Below are positions 9,041-16,400 of a DNA stretch of 64,000 bases, in pieces. Within the stretch, counting starts at the first letter, position 1, and each line of letters opens with the position of its first letter. A program made the position numbers and the translations under genes. Origin of the DNA: Winogradskyella thalassocola (GTDB lineage: Bacteria; Bacteroidota; Bacteroidia; Flavobacteriales; Flavobacteriaceae); contig NZ_FNCZ01000007.1 in assembly GCF_900099995.1 (NCBI RefSeq), positions 1-64,000 of the forward strand, read 5' to 3'. A model generated the notes under the pieces. It worked only from the letters and a program-made list of their open reading frames with translations, did not search any database and had not been told where the DNA came from.

Positions 9041-9568
9041 TTAAAATATTACATTGACCTTTCCAGAAATAGGAAAAGTCTTTTTATGTTCCGTAATGCC
9101 ACTACCTTCTCCTTCAAAGGTCATTTGAAGAACTTTATCGGTAAGTTTTGAAATGTTTATCGTTCCTTTTCTAAAAATGATACGTTTATTCATTCGTTTA
9201 ACATCTCTATCGTTGTTGAAAAAATTAAGATCTACTTTTTGTTTTACTGCATTTGTATCAGGTATAGTATAAATAGCAGATTGCTTACTTAAAATATCGG
9301 TATTAAAAACATTGAAATTGAGTTGTAGTGGAGTATCATCATCCCGAAAAACAAGGAGAATCGAATCGTTTTTAAACTTGGTTTTTATTTGTGGTATTAA
9401 TTGATTTTGCTTTATTTTAAATGATTTGCCTTCCATGGTGACTTGAATTGCAACATTTGAATCATTAGTACTGTAAGCAATACTATTTGTTTGAGAATTA
9501 TTGTTGTTACAAGCTATGATTAAGCAAAAGAGGCTTATTGTTAGTATAAATTTTAATTGAGGTTTCAT
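9041..9568 (-). CDS. lipoprotein of unknown function
   Basis: 175-aa predicted lipoprotein with lipobox LIIAC (Cys20) and an N/S-rich linker. The remaining domain is beta-rich and lysine-rich (GKSFKIKQNQLIPQIKTKF). It ends with MTFEGEGSGITEHKKTFPISGKVNVIF, which again has the G-x-F/G-x-G then ISG-x-[FV]-x-[VI] pattern seen in the other two small lipoproteins of the cluster. Spacers of 12-13 bp to both neighbours imply co-transcription. No function can be assigned. Confidence 0.7.
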   Translation of the reverse strand: MKPQLKFILTISLFCLIIACNNNNSQTNSIAYSTNDSNVAIQVTMEGKSFKIKQNQLIPQIKTKFKNDSILLVFRDDDTPLQLNFNVFNTDILSKQSAIYTIPDTNAVKQKVDLNFFNNDRDVKRMNKRIIFRKGTINISKLTDKVLQMTFEGEGSGITEHKKTFPISGKVNVIF

Positions 9569-9580
9569 GTCTTAAAGTCT

Positions 9581-10492
9581 TTATTGTTTTACCGTAAATA
9601 GCTTTAGCATATTTTTTTGTTTTGGGCTAGGTACTTCGGCAATAAACGCATAGTTACCTGGCGTCAGATTTGTTGAAAAATAACCGGTGTTGCCTGTTGG
9701 CATTTCTTGAATACCTCCTAAAAAAGTGACTCCTTTAGGAGAAGGTGATATAAAACCTTTTGGGTTGGTCCAATTCATCCAACGATTTAATTCTTCTAAG
9801 TTGGCTTCGTTACTTAATTTGACTAAATGAATATCATGCCCTAAAAAGTGTTCATGTGCTTTTTGATCTGTAAATGTTACGGCAATAGTGTGTTGTCCTT
9901 TAGTGTAAGACGTATTTGCTGTGATACCATTGGCACTAGATATATTGAGATCTATGGTTGGTCGTGGTTTTTCTATCGCGCTCTTATGATTTGTAACACG
10001 TATTTCTTTAAACATACCCATCACAGAATGAAACTTACCATTAGGCATTTTTACATAACATTCCATTAAGTAGTTTCCTGGTTCTAAATATATAGTAGAC
10101 TCTGAGGTTGTATTGGGCGAGGTTAAACCAATACCTCCAGTAAAAACAACGTTAAAAAACCAAGGAGGTAAATTACCAAAGGCGGCGAGACCTTCTTCTG
10201 TTTTTCCTTCATTAATCAAGGTCATGCCTTTATCAAATACAGGAAATACGTCTGCTTTTGTGTCGGCAGCACTTATGCCATCAGGATATTTTTCAAATAC
10301 TATAAAGTGTGTTTCCTGAGATTGATTTTTATAGCTGAATGTATTCCAACCAGAAGGAATAGAATCAACAGTTTGTATTTCCATGTTATTGGTTGTAATT
10401 TCTATAACTGGTTTTTTATCTGTTTTGCACCCGTAACAGAGCAACAGTAATGGAAGTAACAAATAATAGAATCGCTTTAAAATAGTATTCAT
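9581..10492 (-). CDS. lipoprotein with two related beta-sandwich (cupredoxin-like) halves
   Basis: 303-aa predicted lipoprotein (lipobox LLCYGC, Cys22). The two halves look like repeats. Each begins with an HF-containing strand (ETHFIVFEK, HEHFLGHDIHLVK), has a short helical or loop segment, then a GGI turn (FTGGIGL, FLGGIQEM), and ends in a PGNY strand (LEPGNYLMECYVK, LTPGNYAFIAEV). This arrangement is reminiscent of cupredoxin-like domains, but I do not see a full copper-ligand set. Its ATG overlaps the TGA of a 46-codon gene upstream (ATGA), so it is probably translationally coupled to that peptide. It is the first long gene downstream of the second AraC-type kinase and the 21-bp operator-like repeat. 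Confidence 0.75.
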   Translation of the reverse strand: MNTILKRFYYLLLPLLLLCYGCKTDKKPVIEITTNNMEIQTVDSIPSGWNTFSYKNQSQETHFIVFEKYPDGISAADTKADVFPVFDKGMTLINEGKTEEGLAAFGNLPPWFFNVVFTGGIGLTSPNTTSESTIYLEPGNYLMECYVKMPNGKFHSVMGMFKEIRVTNHKSAIEKPRPTIDLNISSANGITANTSYTKGQHTIAVTFTDQKAHEHFLGHDIHLVKLSNEANLEELNRWMNWTNPKGFISPSPKGVTFLGGIQEMPTGNTGYFSTNLTPGNYAFIAEVPSPKQKNMLKLFTVKQ

Positions 10493-10629
10493 GATTTCTT
10501 GATTTTTATAGATTTAACAACATTGCTATTAAGCACAATCTTTATAAAATAGTCTCCGCTTTTTAAGTGATCTAAATTGATATATATGTTTTCTGCTTTT
10601 TTATTAAGCGTATTTCCTTTTGTTATCAT
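10489..10629 (-). CDS. small protein (46 aa), paralogue of the 13142-13276 product
   Basis: ATG at 10629, TGA at 10489-10491, 46 codons; too short for a usual ORF list. The product contains IYINLDHLKSGDYFIKI and NVVKSIKIKKS. A second gene at 13142-13276 encodes IYLNIDHLKKGNYQLEI and KVIKSIKITK, at the equivalent place after the other hybrid kinase. The pattern resembles the last two strands of a T9SS C-terminal domain, but there is no signal peptide. The stop codon overlaps the start of the downstream lipoprotein gene (ATGA), which argues for real translation. Upstream lies the 21-bp tandem repeat at 10709-10750. The function is unknown; an open frame continues upstream to 10692 without a better start. 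Confidence 0.7.
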   Translation of the reverse strand: MITKGNTLNKKAENIYINLDHLKSGDYFIKIVLNSNVVKSIKIKKS

Positions 10630-10708
10630 TTTGTACTTTTTCAAATAGACAAATCGATTATTTAATAACTTTAATACTCTAAAATTAGATCGTTAACTGA
10701 TAACGGGA

Positions 10709-10750
10709 TTGCACTTATGTAACAAAGTGTTGTACTTATGTAACAGTGTG
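10709..10750 (-). promoter_or_regulatory. two tandem 21-bp direct repeats, candidate AraC-type operator
   Basis: Two head-to-tail copies, 10709-10729 and 10730-10750, share TTGCACTTATGTAACA versus TTGTACTTATGTAACA (15 of 16 identical, 18 of 21 over the full unit). The 21-bp period equals two helical turns, the spacing of adjacent direct half-sites bound by AraC-family domains. The repeats sit 1 bp after the stop of the 761-aa AraC-type kinase and 80 bp upstream of the peptide-lipoprotein genes. Regulation by either neighbouring hybrid kinase is inference. Confidence 0.6.
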
Positions 10751-10751
10751 A

Positions 10752-13037
10752 TTAAGTTGCTTGTTTTAAGGTGTTTGAAGCGAATTCGGTAGGGGTGCAA
10801 TTGTAAATTGACTTAAAAGATTTTATAAAATAGGAAGATGTATTGAAACCCGTTTGGTAAGCAATTTCTGAAATTGTACTATCCGATTGTTCTAATAAAC
10901 TAACCGCGACTTTCATACGTTCTTTTTTAATAAATTCTGTAGTAGATAAACCTGTAAGCGATTTCAGTTTTCTGTGTAGTTGCATTCTACTCATTAGCAT
11001 TAAATCACTTAATTGCTTTGATGTAAAATCGGGTTGTAGTACATTTTCTTTTACAGCTTCTTGTAGTTTTTGAAAAAAATGATCTTCTGTGTGAGAAACA
11101 TTTATACCATGGAAGTCTAGAGCATTATTTTTACTGTAATATTTGTGGAGTATATTTCTGTTAGCAACAATTTGTTGTACTCGTATTTTAAGTTTTTCAA
11201 CATTAAAAGGTTTTGTGACGTATGCGTCAGCGCCAGATTTTAAACCTTGTATTTCATTTTTGTCACCAGATTTTGCCGTTAGTAGAATAATAGGTATGTG
11301 GCTTGTTTTTATATCTTCTTTTAAGGTGTTGCACATATCGATCCCATTTTTAATAGGCATCATTATATCGCTAATGATAATATCTGGTACAAGTTTTATA
11401 GCTTTTTCTATACCTTCCTTACCATTACAAGCTTCATAAAGTTTATAGTCTTCTTTAAAAATAGAGTGAATAAAAGTTCTGATGTCGTTATCATCTTCAA
11501 CGATTAATAAAATAGGTTTTTGATTATGTTCTATATGTGCAGAATTTATGTGTTTTTCTGAATATTTAAGTTCTTCATGTGTTAGATCTAGAATTGGTTG
11601 CTGAGAAATTTCTGTAGCACCAAAATAGGAGAGCGCTAAAGGCAAAGTTACTGTGAACTGAATATCATCAGAATTCATAGTATGTGCTATAATATTACCA
11701 TGAGATAAAACAGCTAACTCTTTTACTAAGGACAGTCCAATACCAACCCCTTCGTTTAGCTTATTATTTTGGTAATAGCGTTGAAATAATTTTGGAAGTT
11801 CATCGTCTTTTAATTTATTCCCATTATTCACTACAGCAATTGTTATAAAGTTTTCATTTAAGTTAGCATCAAACGTAATTTTACCATTAATAGGGGTGTA
11901 TTTTATCGCATTAGAAAGTAAGTTGGTAACGATTTTCTCAATAACATCAGGATCAAACCAAACATCATCCATCGTGTCAATATTGTAAGTGAATTTGATT
12001 TGTTTTTCTTGAGCGCTATACTCAAAAGATTTAACTAACTGTTTTAATAATACTGTAATATTACCTTGCGATACATTGAGCTTTAAATTTCCAGATTCTA
12101 ATTTTGAAAGGTCTAATAATTGGTTGACTAAATTTAATAAGCGTTTTGAGTTTCTTTTAATAAGGTTCAATTGCTCTTTATCATCTTCGGAAATATTTGG
12201 TTTCGCTAATTGATTTTCAACAGGACCAGAAATTAGCGTTAATGGGGTTTTAAATTCGTGTGAGATATTATTGTAAAGTTTAGTTTTAAACTCATCTAAT
12301 TTTTTGATTTTGTCTTTTTCAATTTCAATTAAATTAAACTTATATCCTAAACCTAAAGAAAAACAAAGCATTTCTAAGAAAACCCCTAGCTGCGATGCAT
12401 TAAAATTATAGAAACCAAATAAATTATTGGCATGTACACCTTGGATATAAACAGCTGTTGAAGCAGAGTACATGCCTAAAATAGTTAGAGAAATAAGGCA
12501 TATATTACTTACCAAGATGTAATACCTTAGTTTTGATTTAATGACAATAAAAGCTCTAATTACAGCATATACGGAATATAGATGAAGCGGTATAAAAATG
12601 TAAGATTGGTATTTAACAACGTTTTCTGAGTCTTTGGTTATAAGCAAATACAAAAAAGTCACTGTTGCTAGCACATACATGAGTACCGTAAAGATGTCTA
12701 CTTCCTTAGAAAATCTTGCATGGTAAGATTTTATTTCTGCAAAAACATTAATAAATTTCACATACAGACCTGTTAGCAAAAACAATAAGGGTAATAAGAA
12801 GCTAAATTCTAGGTCTACATTATCTGTAAATAATCTTAGCTCTAGCATTAAATCTATTTTTATAAAAAAATAGCCAGCAAATAGAAGAGAATAAATTCCA
12901 TATAGTAAATAGTCTTTTTTCTTTACTTGGATATAAACTAATAACATATATAAGCCAATAAATACAAATGCACCTTGAAATAGGAATGTTGTTATAATAG
13001 CCTTTATAGCATCTGTGTTTTGAAAAATCTCATTCAT
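10752..13037 (-). CDS. hybrid histidine kinase-response regulator-AraC with 7TM sensor
   Basis: 761-aa one-protein two-component system. Residues ~12-235 hold seven hydrophobic segments resembling the 7TM part of 7TMR-DISM receptors, with no large periplasmic domain. Next come HisKA (~245-310, H-box NISHEFKTPLTLI), HATPase (~350-465, N-box EKIVTNLLSNAIKYTP), a receiver domain (~510-620, phospho-Asp in DIIISDIMMP, Lys in YVTKPF) and an AraC-type HTH (~655-755, SEIAYQTGFNTSSYFIKSFK). It is paralogous in its cytoplasmic part to the 1301-aa kinase just upstream. Likely a transcription factor for the lipoprotein cluster downstream (inference from position and the operator-like repeat). Confidence 0.9.
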   Translation of the reverse strand: MNEIFQNTDAIKAIITTFLFQGAFVFIGLYMLLVYIQVKKKDYLLYGIYSLLFAGYFFIKIDLMLELRLFTDNVDLEFSFLLPLLFLLTGLYVKFINVFAEIKSYHARFSKEVDIFTVLMYVLATVTFLYLLITKDSENVVKYQSYIFIPLHLYSVYAVIRAFIVIKSKLRYYILVSNICLISLTILGMYSASTAVYIQGVHANNLFGFYNFNASQLGVFLEMLCFSLGLGYKFNLIEIEKDKIKKLDEFKTKLYNNISHEFKTPLTLISGPVENQLAKPNISEDDKEQLNLIKRNSKRLLNLVNQLLDLSKLESGNLKLNVSQGNITVLLKQLVKSFEYSAQEKQIKFTYNIDTMDDVWFDPDVIEKIVTNLLSNAIKYTPINGKITFDANLNENFITIAVVNNGNKLKDDELPKLFQRYYQNNKLNEGVGIGLSLVKELAVLSHGNIIAHTMNSDDIQFTVTLPLALSYFGATEISQQPILDLTHEELKYSEKHINSAHIEHNQKPILLIVEDDNDIRTFIHSIFKEDYKLYEACNGKEGIEKAIKLVPDIIISDIMMPIKNGIDMCNTLKEDIKTSHIPIILLTAKSGDKNEIQGLKSGADAYVTKPFNVEKLKIRVQQIVANRNILHKYYSKNNALDFHGINVSHTEDHFFQKLQEAVKENVLQPDFTSKQLSDLMLMSRMQLHRKLKSLTGLSTTEFIKKERMKVAVSLLEQSDSTISEIAYQTGFNTSSYFIKSFKSIYNCTPTEFASNTLKQAT

Positions 13038-13063
13038 TATTAGATCTTGTCTTTTAATAAAAA

Positions 13064-13115
13064 GAAAAGGGAAATAAAGACTAACTCTACATTACTCCGA
13101 ATTATTCCCCTTTTC
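13064..13115 (-). promoter_or_regulatory. long imperfect stem-loop in the leader of the 7TM hybrid kinase gene
   Basis: GAAAAGGGAAATAA (13064-13077) and TTATTCCCCTTTTC (13102-13115) are complementary over 14 bp with a single non-Watson-Crick position, enclosing a 24-nt loop. It lies 27 bp upstream of the kinase ATG and 26 bp downstream of the peptide gene stop. There is no T run, so it is not a standard terminator. It could stabilise RNA ends or modulate translation of the kinase. Confidence 0.45.
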
Positions 13116-13141
13116 ACAACTGATTAATAGCGTCTTAAATA

Positions 13142-13276
13142 TTATTTAGTAATCTTGATAGATTTGATGACCTTATTATTTAGTAGAATTTCAAGCTGAT
13201 AGTTTCCCTTTTTTAAATGGTCTATATTGAGATATATTTTATCATCTTTTGGTTTGTCCTTAATGGGATTTTCCAT
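13142..13276 (-). CDS. small protein (44 aa), paralogue of the 10489-10629 product
   Basis: ATG at 13276 preceded by TTTTTTGAG, TAA at 13142, 44 codons. The product contains IYLNIDHLKKGNYQLEI and KVIKSIKITK, which align without gaps to the 46-aa product encoded after the second kinase. It lies between the 1301-aa kinase gene (ends 13422) and the 761-aa kinase gene (starts 13037), on the same strand. There is no signal peptide and no known domain, but the sequence is similar in style to the terminal strands of T9SS C-terminal domains. Conservation of protein sequence and location between the two copies is the main evidence that it is a gene. Confidence 0.65.
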   Translation of the reverse strand: MENPIKDKPKDDKIYLNIDHLKKGNYQLEILLNNKVIKSIKITK

Positions 13277-13346
13277 CTCAAAAAATTCTACTTAATTAGT
13301 GTAGGTGTAAAATTATAGTGAAGCTTGAATACATCATATCAATTAT

Positions 13347-13393
13347 GTTTCAAAACATATAACAGGTGTTTCATTGTGTTGAAAGATGTTTGT
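13347..13393. repeat. 20-bp-phased TGTTTC/G repeats and a small palindrome
   Basis: TGTTTCA occurs at 13347-13353 and 13367-13373, and TGTTTGT at 13387-13393: three related heptamers at an exact 20-bp period. The first lies in the palindrome TATGTTTCAAAACATA (13345-13360). The repeats sit between the 1301-aa kinase stop and the 44-aa peptide gene, the same relative place as the 21-bp repeats after the other kinase, and could be a weaker regulator-binding array. Confidence 0.4.
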
Positions 13394-13421
13394 AATTGAC
13401 TGATTAATTGCGATATAGTGC

Positions 13422-16400
13422 TTAAGGAGTGTATTCTTTAGGAGTTGTCTTGTACGTGTCCTTGAAACATTTTATAAAATAGGAAGGAGAATTAAAACCA
13501 ATTTGATACGCAATTTCAGATACTGTAGCATCCGAATTTTTCAATAATTCGAGCGATAGTTTTAAGCGTTGTGAACGAATAAATTCAGTGGTAGATAAAC
13601 CAAAGATTGCTTTCATCTTTCTATGGAGTTGCGTTCTGCTCATTTGTAGTTTTTCACTAAACTTTTCACTAGTAAGGTTTGGATCCGTTAGGTATTCGTC
13701 TAAGACGTCTTTTATTTTTTGAAGAAAATCGTTTTCGGTAGAGGTAATGGCAAATTCTGGTGTAATGCTAAAATTTTTACTGAAGTGTTTTTGTAATTGT
13801 CGTCTGGTTTCGATTAAATTATCGACTGTCAACTTTAATTTTATGCTATTAAAAGGTTTAGTAACGTAGGCATCAGCTCCTGTTTTTAAGCCCGTAATTT
13901 CATTAGCGTTACCTACTTTTGCCGTTAATAAGATGATTGGAATATGACTTGTAATTTCATCATATTTTAATGCATTACAGAGTTCAATACCATCTTTCTT
14001 TGGCATCATAATGTCGCTTATAATAAGATCGGGCATGTGTTTGCGTGCTTTTTCTATACCAGATTCACCATTGGTCGCCTCAATTAAGTAGTAATTTTTT
14101 TTGAAATTAGAAACGATAAAAGCACGTATGTCTGGTTCATCTTCTACAACTAAAATTGTAGGTTTATCGGTGACTAAAATTTCAGAAGCCTTTTGTTCTG
14201 CATCATTATGAATCTCTTTAGTATTCTCAATGATTTCATCATTACTAAAGGCTTCTTTCTTAATGGGAAGTGTTACTGTAAATTGAATTTTATTGTCATC
14301 AATATTATTCGCAATAATGCTCCCTTTAGACAAGTTGACTAAATCTCTAACCAATGCCAAGCCAACACCAACACCATCAGATAGTTTGTTGTCTTGGTAG
14401 AATCGCTGAAACAGCTTACTCAAGTCTTTTCTGCCAACGCGATCGCTAGAATTTACTATAGATAACACCAATACATCATCTTGAAGATTGACATCGAATA
14501 TAATTTCACTTTCTTTTGGGGCATATTTTACAGCATTCGATAATAAGTTTGATGTTACCTTTTCAATAACATCTTTATCAAACCACACTTGTTTTATATC
14601 TTGAATATTGCTTTTTATCTTAATATTTTTCTGATTGGCTTTATACTGAAAAGCACTAACTATTTGTTTTAACAATACGGTTATGTTGCCCTTAGAGACT
14701 CTTAATTTTATTTGCCCTGAATCTAGCATTGAAAGATCTAGCATCTGATCTACCAACAATACTAATCTGTCCGTATTTTGCTTTACTAGTTGTAGCTCTT
14801 TTTTATCGCTTTTAGAAAGTTCTGGTTTAGATAGTTGATTTTCTATTGGTCCAGAAATAAGGGTTAGTGGTGTTCTAAATTCGTGCGAAATATTAGTGTA
14901 TAATTTGGTTTTAAATTCGTCTAACTTTTTAAGTCGTTTAGTTTCTTCGTGTTCAAACTGTAGTTGCATTTTCATTTGCCAACGCCATTTTAAATAATAG
15001 TAAAATGCAAATGCAGATAACAGTCCTAAGATTACATAAATAATTTTTGCCAGATTAGTACCATACCAAGGTTTGTTAATGGTAAATGAATATGTTGCAG
15101 GTGTGTCGTTCCAAACACCATCGTAATTACTAGAGATAACTTTAAAGGTGTAATTGTTAGAAGGAAGATTGGTGTAATGAGCTGTGTTACTATTGCCGGC
15201 ATTTATCCATTCTTCATCGTAATTGACTAACTGATATTTATAGGAATTACGCTCAGGTTGCGAAAAATGCAGGCTCGAAAACGTAAAAGTTATAGTGTTT
15301 TTATTGAATTTAAATGCTGCATTTTGTTGTAAGGGTTGGTCTACTGAATAAACTTCAAACTTTGTAATAATAGTTTTAGGTTTTATGGTATTAAATGTTA
15401 ATTGGTTTGGGTTAAACCAATTGAGACCTTCTAATCCACCAAAATAAAGATTACCGTTTTTGTCTTTATAGTAGGCACCCGTGTTAAATTCTAAAGCTTG
15501 TAACCCATCGTAATTACTATAATTTTCAAATTTATTTTTAGTTTGATTGGTAAATTTACTAATGCCATTATTTGTACTTAACCATAAATTCCCATTGTTA
15601 TCTGGTAAAATTCCATAAATAACATTGTTAGGTAAACCATCTGTTGTTGTAAACGTTTCAAAAGTATCGTTTTCAATATGATACTTTTTAAGACCTTTAC
15701 CATTGGTTCCTATCCAAAGGATTCCATTGAGGTAATGCAAAGACTTTATCTTACTATTTATAGTTTTAATATTGGTTATACGATCTAAGTTTGTATGTAA
15801 CCTGTACAGACCATTATCGTCACTTCCTATCCATAATTCATCATTGTCGCCATTGGTTACGGTCTTTATATCATTGGTTGTTAATAAGGAGTTACTTGTG
15901 TTGAATTGCTTAATAATTCCTTTTCTTATATCAAATAAAATTAGACCGTTCCGTTCAGTACAAAGCCAACTTTGTTCATTGTTTGCTCTAACAATTTGCC
16001 AAATGGTATAATTGGCTAATTCTGGAAACGACTTATAGTTTCCTTTAATATCTCTAATATTTAGACCAAACCCTTGATGTCCAATCCATAAATTATTGTT
16101 ATTGTTGAGTAAGCTAATAATTCTATCGCTAGCTAAAGGAGAATTATTGGCAGTGAATGTTTTATGTTCTTTAGTCTTAAAGTTAATGTAGGTTAGGCCT
16201 TTTCCGGAGGTGCCAATCCATATATTATCATCTTTATCAGTGCTAATACTTCTTACAACATCAACATTTACTGTTTTAGGGACTTGGTTATTGGTTAAAA
16301 CATTAAATTTTATAAGATGTGTATCGTAATAATTAGCACCAGATCCATCGGTACCCAACCATATGATATTTGTTACGTCTTCATATAAACATAAGATGTC

